NCBI RefSeq assembly: GCF_033568475.1
Contig: NC_133123.1
Location: 682,001-746,000 of the forward strand
DNA: 64,000 bases
From: Henckelia pumila
Lineage: Eukaryota > Streptophyta > Magnoliopsida > Lamiales > Gesneriaceae
Reading direction: 5' to 3'
Made by a program: the position numbers and the translations under genes. Below are positions 11,776-24,474 of the stretch, one piece after another; position 1 is the stretch's first letter; the number at the start of each line of letters is the position of its first letter. The notes under the pieces are model-generated. The model saw nothing but the letters and a program-made list of their open reading frames with translations. It was not told the DNA's origin and made no database searches.

Positions 11776-13725
11776 ATGGATTCTGGGTGTAAAGGTCAAG
11801 CTTGGGTTGATAACCTACGTCACCGTTTCAGTACTTTCTGTTCAGAGGCTGATGAAATCATATGCCAGGTATCACATTAAGTAATGCAATTTTTCACAGT
11901 AATATTACCTCTTTACTTCGCTTGCATATATTTTGCTCTATTTTAAAGCACTAGTGCACATACATTCATAAATTCTTTCATAAAGTCCACATAGAGATGG
12001 TAACAAGTGAATCAAACCTGATTTTAATTCAAAATTTGCACCGATAGTAGGGAATTTGATGCATATAGTAGTTGCTTCCGTACTTCGTCAAACTTTGGAC
12101 TATAAAAAACGATGTCTTGACATGCTCTGACGTGATCCCTCACTTGGACAGGATTCTGTCAAATATGTTCGAACTAAATTGATCACTGTGGGTGAAAATC
12201 TCATGAACTTTTGTTCTGAGATAGTAGAAGATGTTATCACCGACTTTTCAGTGGATTCTGCAGGGGAAAATGGCCCAGCTTCCCCTACACAGGAACAAGA
12301 CGGGAATTTTCCTGCTCAGAAAATGTTGAGCATCCATATTGATACAGAACAGGATGGGAAATCATGTGAGATGAATTCGTCATCCACTTTATTGTCAATC
12401 AAACCTTTGGGGGAGAGATGTACTGATATCCAATACGATGGAAAAGGTAATCATGTATTCATTAGATTAAGATTTGTGAGGATACTGCTGTTGTGGATAG
12501 ATTTCTCTCAAATTTCAGTTTTAACCGCCCTTCTTGAAACAGATGAGGTGAGCAACCATTTCGGCAAACAGAGTCTAGATGAACATAACAACGCTCATGA
12601 ACTACCAGATGATGAAGTTACCTGCTCTAGTTCTGGGTCTACAAAAACAATTCAGTCTAATGGTGATGGTCCATTACTCCATGCATTTTTTTCTCTTTAT
12701 TCTTAATAAACAAATAAGTGTGTTTGCATAGTAAGCCAAGGATATTGAAATTTCTTTGAACACTAAATCTTGATTAAACCTTTTCCCTTTGTTCATCTGA
12801 TACCCTTGGGCCCGATACATTAGTTATTTTTCATTTGGAAACACCCATGGGACAATTTTTTTAATGTCTAGTATGAAGGCCGGACAAAGACCTTCTGACT
12901 TCGACATATTTGTGGCTATGGCATATTTTGTTATGTCAGAACTTGAGCTTGAAACCTTCTGTGATCCCGACGAGTTGAGATTTCTGTGTTAGCCTTTTTT
13001 GTTCCTGTAGTTACCATCTATGCATTTTATGTTATTCTGAACTACATTTTTTTTGGTCTGCATGTTCCTTGCATGTGGACCACGATGCTTCTTTGCTATG
13101 GAAATTAAGAATTGGCTTGCCTTTGCCTGCCCTCTGTATAAAGCTTTCCTCATATACTAGCCAATTTCATTGATGTAACACTGAAAAATAAATCACAAAT
13201 ATCAATCAGTCGTAACCATTTGTCATACATCTAAACATTCATGTTCCACAATTTACATCAGTTTATGAGAAGATATGACATGACCGTAGTTTACTCTTGT
13301 ACAGTTTGCACTTAACAATCTCCCATTACAGAGTTTGATCAACCGAGTTGCTGTCAGAAGCTCGAGGAAAGCATCATCATGGTGAATAGTGATGAATGCT
13401 ATTCAGATTTGGACATGGAAACGAATTACCTTTCTCTTGAGGTTCCTTCAACTCATTCTTAATTCTGTCTCGAAGTATGTTGTAGCTCTACTCTTTTAAG
13501 TATGGAATTAAGTCATCATATGGCATTCTTATTTGCTCACAGAATACTAAGGTAAAGTTCTGTACATTGAAGAAGAAGATAGGCAGTGAACATTCATTCC
13601 GAAGTGCTTCTCAAGCTATATATTCAGAAACAGATCGAATGACAGAGAAGTGCTGCACAGAACTTCCATGTGCCACGGATTCAAGGGTGGTGAATGAAGA
13701 TTTCTGTGATTGGGAGATTATCTGA
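11776..13725 (+). CDS. Conserved plant protein of unknown function, five exons (266 aa)
   Basis: Exons by splice signals and continuous frame: 11776-11868, 12152-12446, 12543-12662, 13332-13441, 13543-13725. Phases are 0, 1, 1, 0 and the sum is 801 nt. The N-terminus (MDSGCKGQAWVDNLRHRF, then CSEADEIICQDSVKYVRTKL) is predicted helical and may form a coiled coil or amphipathic helix. The middle is acidic, Ser/Asp-rich and probably disordered. The C-terminus ends in the short acidic/aromatic motif FCDWEII, which I remember, without a name, from uncharacterised plant proteins with this same start and end. There is no signal peptide, membrane segment or catalytic motif. The exon 3 donor is uncertain (12663 or 12669). 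A 5' UTR intron ending near 11742 is possible. Function is unknown. Confidence 0.72.
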
Positions 13726-14660
13726 ATGGAATATTCGGAGACCAAAACATTTGGTACGGAAGATGAATAATACCTCGAGACATTGGATTGTTTAGATATT
13801 TTTGAAGGAGAAATAAGTGGAACTAATGAAACTATAATTTGAATTGCTTGGAGTTCTTATTTAATGATTTCCTACTTTTTTCTTGGGGGGGAGGGGTGTG
13901 AAATTTTCCGGGCTTGAGTTGATTCATTGAGAATAATGCATTAATGGATTTCAAGAATCAAATTGCTATACAAAAAAAGTGGAGAGTTTTGTTTTTGTTT
14001 TTGTTTTTGTCCTGCGAAATGAAGGTATGAGACAATTTTCATTACCCTTTCTCAAGTATTTTTAAGCCTTGATTGAATGAACACATTGAAAAATAAATAA
14101 TAGTTGAGGCTTGGAAATAAATGCATCGTAATTTTGAAGGAACCAAAAACAGAGCAAGTCAACTGCTCAACTCTGCGATTTTTGTGTTATATTTTTTAAT
14201 GTGTCTGTTGTTTGCCCTGAATTCTCATAACTGAATCAACAGTAGGATGAAACTTGAAAGAACATATATAGATATGACTCTAGTTATAGTATATTGTTCA
14301 AATAATAAGATTTATACTATATGTTTACAATTCTACAATGGTATCTTGATCGTTAACTAATTTATTCATGATTTATTTATAATTACAATATCTAAATCTA
14401 AATTTTAAATTAATAAATATTCTTTTTATTATAAATCACCATATCATCATAAACATAAAAATTAATTAATTACCATAAAAAAACTTATACACATGAAAAA
14501 TAACGTTATTTTATAAAGGCAAAACGGAGCAACATCCACGGAACTGAATCTCAAATATCCTTATACAACTTGCCGGGACTTCCAGGGACTTTTGGTAAAG
14601 CACCTCCGTTACGTTCAAAGTGACAAAAAATCTGATGGGACCTTTGAACAACACACTGAA
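13726..14660. other. Spacer with protease promoter at its right end
   Basis: This holds the 3' UTR of the preceding gene, then AT-rich DNA with a (TTTTTG)n-like run near 13990. No gene or clear element is seen. The last 100 bases contain the promoter of the first cysteine protease copy. Confidence 0.5.
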
Positions 14661-14672
14661 CTCCATTAACTC

Positions 14673-14679
14673 TATAAAT
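14673..14679 (+). promoter_or_regulatory. TATA box of the first cysteine protease copy
   Basis: TATAAAT lies 109 bases before the ATG at 14782. This is a normal plant distance once a short leader is allowed for. It suggests the gene was expressible before it was interrupted. Confidence 0.55.
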
Positions 14680-15015
14680 TCATGTTGCCTGATGAATGGA
14701 TTCCCAACACTTTCCATTCACTTCACAAATTGGATACATAGAAGAAAACTCTGCTTTTCCACCAACACATAATTATAAAGAATGCCCTTATCACCTTCTT
14801 GCAAGCTGATTTTTGCTGCGTTGGTGATGTGGGCTTCTTGGGCCGCAGCCCGCACGGTTCCTGATGTATCTATGGCTGAGAGGCATGATTCTTGGATGAC
14901 ACAATATGGAAGAGTCTACAAAGACGATGCTGAGAAGGCGAAGAGATTCAAGATATTCAAGGAGAATGTGGATTACATCCGGTCTTTTGATTCAGCTGGG
15001 ACTCGTTCTTACAAA

Positions 15016-15020
15016 CTTGC
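15016..15020 (+). repeat. Target-site duplication, left of the Copia element (CTTGC)
   Basis: CTTGC directly precedes the left LTR and matches CTTGC at 24470-24474 after the right LTR. Five bases is the usual duplication length for Ty1/Copia integrase. Confidence 0.95.
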
Positions 15021-16850
15021 TGTTAAAGTAGATGCCTTGCAAGCCAAATGTTGGTCAGAGATTTTATTGACTCAAGTGTAATAACAATCTTTATTTTAAT
15101 ATAATTAATCTTTTATCTGGCATTTTCTTAATCTGTATACCCATGCAAGTTGCATAGATAAAGACCTTAAATATACTATAGTAAGATATGAGGTTGTACA
15201 TATGATGACAATCATGAAACACATATTATTAATTACCGTATATTCTAAATCAAGTTCCTAGTCGATTGGGCCGTCCAAAATAAGGATAAGGATCGCTCGA
15301 GCTTGAGACTAGAATCTGTGATGATGTGTACCACGTTTCATTGGTATGGACATAGAGATGTTCAATCATACAGATTGGTGCTCATACGATGAGTTCACTG
15401 AACTACCCTCCCTCGGACTTTCCAAGTGGTTATCATTCATCGAGTGGATAAGTTCGTGGTTATGGTTGTACACCATTAGTCCTTACGACCCGAAACAACA
15501 CTGAGGCTCTACATGCTAGGACTTTACTTTGACTCGTTTACCGACTCCATGAGAGTCATCAGGTGGCGAGGTTGGGTACAGTTGCGACACATGTAGGAGC
15601 CAGTGCATTGTAGTCGGGGATTCACCGCTTACCTATGGGTGTGGATATCCTATGTGATAAAATGAGATAATAGTGCATAGAATCTCTGGCCAGAGTGTAA
15701 GATGTGTAGTAGAGTAAAGTGTTTACCAAGTTACACATGCGATGTCACTATGTATTTTCAAAGACATCACATCGTTATCGAAATTCACATGCAACTCTCG
15801 ATGAACCAATGGTTGCAGTTTCGATCGGGATATATGAGATGAAGGGACTGTACTGTACGTTAACCATAATCGACTGGTTCTTGCAGGCACTATCAGTGAT
15901 ACCTAGGGAATCATGGGGCGGTGCTACTTAACGCTCTTACCATGATTCGATGGGTTAAATCAGAAATGAGTTCTGACATTTTATGATCAAGGAGTTGATG
16001 CATAGAATGAGGCTAATAAGGGTAAGCCTGGACCCACAGCTAGTTGTATCCCTGAACCATGAGGGTTACACAAGTACTGGTTTTCCTGTTCCCGTTGAGA
16101 TAATAAATTCAAAGAGTTGAATTTATGATAAACAAATTTGACTGGATCGATAGATAAGCTTTATAAATGGTTTATAAAGGCTTATAGAAATTTTGAGAGC
16201 AAAAATTAATTAAAAGAGTTTAATTAATATTTCGAGTTGGACTCCGATTTAAGGACTCACTCAATATATATATAAATGCATATATATAGATATATATATA
16301 TATGGATATATATAATAAATATATATTTATGGATGTGGGACCTTATGTTTATAATAATATATTATATTATTAAAAAAATAATAATAATTTAATGAGTTGT
16401 CGGGAGACAACTCATTAAATACATTGCAATTGTGAATTGCAATAATAGAGAGATTGATTGCTTGGTTTTTCATTCGGCTTCCTCTCTGCTCTCCCTGTTT
16501 CGCTCTGGTCTGAAGAATTGATACGATCAATTCTTAAATTCAATTTTTCTCTTCGTTAAATTTTTTCTTCTTCTAAGTGCGAATTAGAAGAGGAACAGAA
16601 AATCCGGTTGTGGACCTGATTTGAAGAAATGAGGAAAAATCCAGTTGATTGTTCGTAGGGATTTACAACAAGAGCTATTTTCGAAATAGTTGGAGCCATT
16701 GTCAATCTTTTAAGATTGATAGGTATAAATCTCTTAACTCCCTACGTACATTAATTTAAACCATATGAGTGTCCAAGAAAATTTTGAACGTGAAAATTAA
16801 ATTTAAACTTCCGCTGCATTTTGGGCACGATAGAAATCCGAGATCCAACA
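15021..16850 (+). repeat. Left LTR of the Copia element
   Basis: Begins TGTTAAAGTAG and ends GAGATCCAACA, the TG...CA form. It aligns along its whole length with 22614-24469. At 1.83 kb it is long for a Copia LTR. TA-rich microsatellite lies near its right third (about 16260-16330). Confidence 0.95.
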
Positions 16851-16851
16851 G

Positions 16852-16863
16852 TGGTATCAGAGC
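16852..16863 (+). other. Primer-binding site of the Copia element (tRNA-Met type)
   Basis: TGGTATCAGAGC begins two bases after the left LTR. This is the standard plant LTR-element site complementary to the 3' end of initiator tRNA-Met. Confidence 0.9.
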
Positions 16864-18669
16864 CAAGTTCTCTATATCGTATGGTTTAAAATTAAAAATA
16901 CTCAACATGAAATAAATTTTATGGTGTACCGATTTTGAAATAATTTCTTATGCGTATATAGATATATATTATAATAATATATATAAGGATATATATTATT
17001 ATTATTATCATATATATGTATAGATATATGTATATATTTATTACGATATATATATACATATATAGATATATATATGCATTATTGTTATTATATATATTAT
17101 TATATATATAAATATGTGTATATATATGCATTACGACATGTATATATAAACATATATAGATATATATATATAAATAATATAATAATAGTAATCATGCTTT
17201 GCATTAAATGCGCAAAGCATGATTGGCGAAACAATGCTCAATTGCTGACTGTCCGAATTTAATTCGGGCAGTGTTCGGTCAGTAGGTGTATGGATGAGTC
17301 TGAAAATGTTTCGGAAAGCCTTACACATATACATATTTTTCGAAAAGAGTTTTGGATCCGATGTGATTTTATAAAATATTTTCTTATGAAATAAATAATT
17401 AGAATGTGATTTTAATTATTTATAGTAAAATGAGTTTTACAAGAAAATCAATTATTATTGAATTAATTAGAAATTAAATAAAGGAGTTTATTTAATTTGT
17501 TAATTCATTTAATAATTGTGGCGTTTAGTGATAAAATTACAAGATACATGAAATTGATTAGTTATATAATATGTGATATTATATGCATGAAGGATGATCG
17601 AGAGCCATAACCAATGTGCTAGGTGTATGCTGGAATATTTTTCATGTCTCAACTTGTATAATTTTTTAAAATTAAAGTGAGCCTGGTTTATGGCTCGTTC
17701 CCACCCCTTGATATATATCCCTTATGTGCCATGATTATTCAAATGTAAATATTTGTAATAGTGGGAGATCAAGATTGGAAGATGGTGGACCCGATGATCA
17801 AGATGACGACATGTAAAATATTGAAAGCTTATGTAATAAATTGCATTTGCATCCCTGCATTTACCTAGGATTTGGACCTTGATCCATGCTTGGCTCGCAT
17901 GGATCAAATAGTATTGGCAATCGATCATCCTTATTTAATTGTCATATTATGATATATGCGATATATAATAATATGCATGTATGTATATTATTCGATAATA
18001 TAGTTGCATGAATCCGGCAAACATACAAAATCATGGAACACGATTTTAAATAAAATGATGAAACAATTTCAAAATTAAAATCCCTCATTTTGAATATGAT
18101 TCAAAATTTATATCAAGCCATAAAAGTAAAAATTAAAAGAGTTTAATTTATTCTTGTCTTCCATCAACGGTGGTTGCATGATGAACGCTACCCGCGGTCA
18201 ATGTCTGGCTCATATTATTGGGGAGACCTGGACGCCGAAAAGCTGTGACTTCCACTGACATAGGTGATGTGAATTGGGTGGAACTCCCATGACTTCGGCT
18301 CATATTATTGAGGGAACTCATGGCAACCGTCCACTACGATTCAACATTGATGGGTCGGCTTGACACTCGAAGATAAACGACGTCATATTATTGGGTCCTT
18401 ATCAAGAGTGAGACAAAACACGTAGAGGTTGCATGGGGATGCAATTGGGCTCTACCTTTTAGAAATTATGATTGGCTGATATTATTCGGGATCATAGTTG
18501 TCTAGATTGGACTCTACGTGCTCACTAAGGAAATACGATTTCCCGTTTTCATCAGAGGATGGTAAAAATGTAAAAATAGTGGGAGGAAATTTATAAAATT
18601 AAAGTCCATATTTTATATCTTATAATTATTTTAAAATAATTAGTAACGATTATTTGTTTTCAATTTCAG

Positions 18670-19640
18670 TATGTTTAAGATGTCGACACGCAATCCACTT
18701 TCTGCTATTCTCGAACAAAACAAGCTAACCGGACCTAATTATCAAGACTGGCTAAAAAATCTAAAGATTGTTCTAAACTCTGAGAGGATTGCGTATGTGC
18801 TTGAAAAGAAGCCACCGAAGGAGCAGCTCCTAACATCAGTGAGACTGAGTTAGCCAAGCTTGAGAAATGGTGGGACCATGATCTCCAAGCTAAGAGCTAC
18901 ATCCTGGCTTCTATGTCGAATGAACTGCAAAGGCGGTTCGAGGATGTTGCGAATGCTGCTGACATTCACTTTCATCTGAAAGAGTTATACGGTGTTCAAA
19001 CTCAATTAGAAAGACACGCAACTGTGAAAGAACTCATGACTACACGCTTGCGAGAAGGGGCTTCGGTCCATGAGCATGGTGTTAGGATGATTGGGTTAGT
19101 TGAGAAATTAGTGGGACTCGATATGGTTATGCCTCATGAGCTCTCGACTGATATTCTCTTGTTGTCTTTACCTTCCTCGTTCGACGAATTTGTGGTTAAT
19201 TTTAATATGAACAAGATAGAGACCACCCTTGAAGAGTTGGTCAATATGCTTGTTAATTATGAGGCCACAATCAAGAAAAAAAAGACTGTTCTGCTTTTGG
19301 GCTCATCGTCTGGGATGAAAAAGGGAGCCCAAAACAAGGGAAAAAAGTGTTCTGCCCCTGCAGTTAAGAACAAACCTAATAAGAAGCCATACAAGAAATC
19401 TGCTCAAGGGCCCAAAAGGCAAAATAAATCAGAACAAGTCTGTTTCCACTGCAACAAGCCTGGACATTGGAGGCGTAATTGCACTGAATATCTTGCCCAG
19501 AAGCGTTCTGGCCATGGTATGTTTTATATTGAAATTAATATCTCAATGAATTCTTCTTCTTGGGTATTGGATACCGGATGTGGTTCTCATCTATGCAATG
19601 ATTTGCAGGTGATGACAAGAAGCAAGAAACTTAGAGAAGG
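18670..19640 (+). other. Copia gag and protease relic
   Basis: The gag region includes a typical plant Copia N-terminus (KLTGPNYQDWLKNLKIVL), a UBN2-type capsid part, a basic stretch, and a CCHC zinc knuckle (CFHCNKPGHWRRNC, about 19440-19480). The aspartic protease motif WVLDTGCGSHLCND follows at about 19560. Fossil of the element described above. Confidence 0.9.
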
Positions 19641-19979
19641 TGAGACCTTTCTAAGACTTGAAAATGGAGCAAGGGTTGCTGTCAAGGCCAAAGGAGATAT
19701 TATTTTAATATTAAACAATGATTTTAAGTTGCTTTTGAGAGATGTTTTGTATGTTCCTGATTTGGTTAAAAACATTATTTCTATTTCTATGCTTGATAGA
19801 GATGGTTATTCTTGTATTTTTGCAAAAGGTGTTTGCACTATATATAAAAATGAATGTTTGATTGGAACTGGTGAATTACAAAACGATCTCTATAACTTAA
19901 AATTAAAAGATATTCCATTAAACAATGTCCAAACAATAACAACAAACAAAAGAAGACAAGATAGTCAAAACCTTGCACA

Positions 19980-20900
19980 TATATGACATGCTAGACTAGG
20001 TCATATTTCTCAAAGAAGGATGCACAAGTTAGTGGGAGAGGGCATGTTCGACATGTCAGATATAAACTCTCTACCTACTTGTGAATCTTGTCTGAAAGAA
20101 AAAATGACCAAGACTCCCTTTAATGGGAATGTAGAACGTGCACATGGTCTTTTGGATTTGATCCACACAGACGTATGTGGCCCGCTAAATGTTAGCACTA
20201 AATATGGGCAGTCCTACTTCATTACCTTTACTGATGATTTTTCGAGGTACGGGTATGTGTATTTGATGAAATACAAGTCTGAAGCATTTGAAAAGTTCAA
20301 AGAATTCAGATGTTAAGTAGAGAAACAATTGGGTAAAAGTATTAAAAAGCTCCGATCTGATCGAGGTGGAGAATACTTGAGTACTGAATTTTTGGACTAT
20401 CTTAAAGAGAATGGGATTCTCTCACAGTGGACTCCACCAGGAACACCACAATTGAATGATATTTCTGAACGTCGAAATCAAACTTTGATGGACATGGTTC
20501 GATCTATGATGGGATTCACTGAATTGCCTAGATCATTTTGGGGATTTGCGCTTGAAACTGCGGCAATGTTGTTGAATAATGTCCATACAAAGGCAGTGGA
20601 TAAAACACCATATGAGATATGGATGGGAAAGGTTCCCAAATATTCTTATATGAGAATATGGGGATGTCCTGCTTACGTGAAGCAGACAGTGGGAAACAAA
20701 TTGGATAGTAGATCCATTTTGTGCTACTTCGTGGGATATCCAAAGAACTCTGTTGGATATTATTTCTATCATCCAAAAGAAGTAAATGTGTTTGTTTCTA
20801 GAAATGTCACCTTCTTGGAGAAGGAGTTTCTATTAGATAGAAAAGGCAAAATGATAGAACTCGAGGAAATTCAAGACACCCACGACTGTAGAAGTTGAAC
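19980..20900 (+). other. Copia integrase relic
   Basis: The pre-integrase zinc region (LGHISQRRMHKL, CESCLKEKMTK) is followed by the DDE core with 'HTDVCGPL' and 'SDRGGEYLS', then the Copia-type C-terminal part. Fossil. Confidence 0.9.
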
Positions 20901-21079
20901 CCAATCTCCAACAGCCAGTAGTTAAATCACACATACCTAGAAGGTCTGAAAGAATAATCAGACCGCCTGCAAGATATACGCTTCTTCATGAACAAGGCCA
21001 TGATGAGCCTAGTGATGGATGTGATCCACGAAACTTCAAAGAAGCAATATCTGATGTTGAATCATCTAAATGGCTTGAA

Positions 21080-22599
21080 GCTATGCAGTCCGAAATGGAC
21101 TCCATGTATTCGAACCAAATATGGACTTTAGTATATCCACCTGAGGGAATTGTTCCCATAGGATGCAAATGGATTTACAAGAGAAAACTTGGGGCGGATG
21201 GGAAGGTATTGACCTTCAAAGCAAGACTAGTGGCAAAAGACTATACTCAAAGACAAGGAGTTGACTATGAGGAAACCTTTTCACCAGTCGCTATGTTCAA
21301 GTCAATTAGAATATTGCTATCCATAGCTGCATGGTATGACTATGAAATATGTCAGATGGATGTGAAAACAACATTCCTCAATGGAGACATTAAAGAAAAA
21401 ATCTATATGTCTCAACCTGAGGGTTTCACATCAGTGAAAAGTGAGCATAAGGTATGCAAACTTCAGAGATCGATCCACGGTCTCAAGCAGGCATCTAGGA
21501 GTTGGAATCTCAGATTTGATAACACTATCAAAGAGTTTGGTTTTGTTAAAAATCCTGAGGAACCATGTGTGTACAAGAAAGTTAGTGGGAATGCAGTGAC
21601 ATTTCTAGTACTTTATGTTGATGATATCCTCCTCATTGGGAATGATATAGGATTATTGCAATCAACTAAAGTATGGTTAGCAAGTAAATTCTCTATGAAA
21701 GATATGGGTGAAGCATCCTATGTATTGGAAATACAAATCTATAGAGATAGATCGAAAAGATGTTGGGGCTCACCCAAGTCACGTATATTGATACCATACT
21801 TAAAAGATTCTCTATGGAAGAGTCCAAGAGAGGATACTTACCAATGTGTCATGGTGTTACTCTATCTAAATCAATGTGCCCTAAGACTGATGAAGAGATA
21901 GAGATGATGACACGTGTTCCCTATGCATCAGCAATTGGTAGTATCATGTATGGTATGATATCAACGCGTCCTGATATAGCATATGCTTTGAGTGTTGCAA
22001 GCAGATATCAGGCTAACCCTGGTCCATTGCATTGGAAAGCCGTGAAAGATATTCTTAAGTACTTGAGAAGGACTAAGAATTTGTTCATGGTTTATGGGGG
22101 TGGAGAATTAAAATTGGAAGGCTATACTGATTCTAGCTTTCAATATGACGTGGATGATTCGAAATCGACTTCTGGTTTTGTATTCATGCTTAATGGTGCT
22201 GCTGTCTCTTGGAAGAGTTTCAAGCAAGACACAGTTGCGGATTCCACCACTGAGGCCGAATACATAGCAGCATCTGCTGCAGCCAAAGAGGCAGTTTGGA
22301 TGAGGAATTTTGTCCAAGAGTTGGGCGTTATTCCAAATGAAGTTGATCCAGTCCCGGTGTACTGTGACAACACTGGTGCCATTGCTCAGGCAAAGGAACC
22401 AAGGTTTCATCAGCGATCCAAACACATACTGAGGAAATTCCACATCATTCGAGAGATTGTGGGAAGAGGAGACATATCAATCGAGAGAGTTGCCTCTACA
22501 GATAATGTTGCTGATCCACTAACAAAGCCCTTGCCAGGACCATTGTTTGAGAAGCATCGCGAAACAATGGGATTAAAACTAATGAGTAGTTGGCTTTAG
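21080..22599 (+). other. Copia reverse transcriptase and RNase H relic
   Basis: The RT fingers and palm include QMDVKTTFLNGD and the catalytic YVDDILLIG (about 21615). The RNase H region includes 'YTDSSFQYD', 'TEAEYIAA' and the usual Copia C-terminal 'ADPLTKPLP'. Fossil. Confidence 0.92.
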
Positions 22600-22613
22600 G
22601 GCAAGTGGGAGAT

Positions 22614-24469
22614 TGTTAGAGTAGATGCCCTGCAAGACAAATGTTGGTCAGAGATTTTATTGACTCAAGTGTAATAACAATCTTTATTTTAATATAATTA
22701 ATCTTTTATCTGGCATTTTCTTTATCTGTATACACATGCAAGTTGCATAGATAAAGACCTTGAATATACTATAGTAAGATATGAGGTTGTACATATGATG
22801 ACAATCATGAAACACATATTATTAATTACTGTATATTTTAAATCAAGTTCCTAGTCGATTGGGCCGTCCAAAACAAGGATAAGGATCGCTCAAGCTCGAG
22901 ACTAGAATCTATGATGATATGTACCACGTTTCATTGGTATGAACATAGAGATGTTCAATCATACAGATTGGTGATCATACGATGAGTTCACTGAACTACC
23001 CTCCCTCGGACTTTCCAAGTGGTTATCATTCATCGAGTGGATAAGTCCGTGGTTTTGGTTGTACACCATTAGTCCTTACGACCCGGAACAACACTGAGGC
23101 TCTACATGCTAGGACTTTACTTTGACTCATTTACCGACTCCATGAGGGTCATCAGGTGGCGAGGTTGGGTACAGTTGTGACACATGTAGGAGCCAGTGCA
23201 TTGTAGTCGGGGATTCACCGCTTACCTATGGGTGTAGATATCCTATGTGATAAAATGAGATAATAGTGCATGGAATCTCTGGCCAGAGTGTAAGATGTGT
23301 AGTAGAGTAAAGTGTTTATCAAGTTACACATGCGATGCCACTATGTATTCTCAAAGACATCACATCGTTATCGAAATTCACATGCAACCCTCGATGAACC
23401 AATGGTTGCAGTTTCGATCGGGATATATGAGATGAAGGGACTGTACTGTACGTTAACCATAATCGATTGGTTCTTGCAGGCACTATCAGTGATACCTAGG
23501 GAATCATGGGGCGGTGCTACTTAACGCTCTTACCATGATTCGATGGGTTAAATCAGAAATGAGTTCTGACATTTTATGATCAAGGAGTTGATGCATAGAA
23601 TGAGGCTAATAAGGGTAAGCCTGGACCCACAGCTAGTTGTATCCCTGAACCATTGAGGGTTACACAAGTACTGGTTTTCTTGTTCCCGTTGAGATAATAA
23701 ATTCAAAGAGTTGAATTTATGATAAACAAATTTGACTGGATCGATAGATAAGCTTTATAAATGGTTTATAAAGGCTTATAGAAATTTTGAGAGCAAAAAT
23801 TAATTAAAAGAGTTTAATTAATTTTTTCGAGTTGGACTCGGATTTAAGGACTCACTCAATATATATATAAATGCATATATATAGATATATATATATATAT
23901 ATATACGATATATATATATGGATATATATAATAAATATATATTTATGGATGTGAGACCTTATGTTTATAATAATATATTATATTATTAAAAAAAAAAGAA
24001 AAATAATTTAATGAGTTGTCGGGAGACAACTCATTAAATACATTGCAATTGTGAATTGCAATAATAGAGAGATTGATTGCTTGGTTTTTCATTCGGCTTC
24101 CTCTCTGCTCTCTCTGTTTCGCTCTGGTCTGAAGAATTGATACGATCAATTCTTAAATTCAATTTTTCTCTTCGTTAAATTTTTTCTTCTTTTAAGTGCG
24201 AATTAGAAGAGGAACAGGAAATCCGGTTGTGGACCTGATTTGAAGAAAGGAGGAAACATCCAGTTGATTGTTCGTAGGGATTTACAACAAGAGCTATTTT
24301 CGAAATAGTTGGAGCCATCGTCAATCTTTTATGATTGATAGGTATAAATCTCTTAACTCCCTACGTACATTAATTTAAACCATATGAGTGTCCAAGAAAA
24401 TTTTGAACGTGAAAATTAAATTTAAACTTCCGCTGCGTTTTGGGCACGATAGAGATCCGAGATCCAACA
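22614..24469 (+). repeat. Right LTR of the Copia element
   Basis: Begins TGTTAGAGTAG after a purine-rich tract and ends GAGATCCAACA. It is 26 bp longer than the left LTR, mostly through a longer TA microsatellite near 23880-23930. The matching CTTGC follows at 24470-24474. Confidence 0.95.
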
Positions 24470-24474
24470 CTTGC
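24470..24474 (+). repeat. Target-site duplication, right of the Copia element (CTTGC)
   Basis: Matches 15016-15020. Beyond it the protease exon continues in the original reading frame (KFADLTNEEFQ). Confidence 0.95.

Larger units (their letters stand above)
15021..24469 (+). mobile_element. Ty1/Copia LTR retrotransposon (9449 bp), coding part broken
   Basis: A full-length LTR element in the first exon of a host protease gene, same orientation, bounded by perfect CTTGC repeats. Parts in order: left LTR 15021-16850; primer-binding site complementary to initiator tRNA-Met from 16852; long leader about 16.9-18.67 kb with many TA-rich tracts; gag, protease, integrase, RT and RNase H relics about 18.67-22.6 kb; purine tract about 22601-22613; right LTR 22614-24469. 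Integrase lies before RT, as in Copia. The coding part is broken, with about four or five breaks. The LTRs look only a few percent apart by eye, so insertion was probably within the last one to few million years (inference from usual plant rates). The lineage within Copia is not assigned. Confidence 0.96.

Noticed and set aside
11645-11884. 79-aa frame overlapping exon 1 of the unknown gene
   Set aside because: Another frame of the same stretch (from 11776) splices into four further exons; this one is low-complexity upstream and ends without continuation.
16919-17334. Tyr/Ile-rich frames in the Copia leader
   Set aside because: They are products of TA-rich microsatellite, not protein-like.
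22108-22443. Minus-strand frames opposite Copia RNase H and other reverse-strand frames opposite real genes
   Set aside because: They mirror the codon structure of the plus-strand coding sequence and match nothing.
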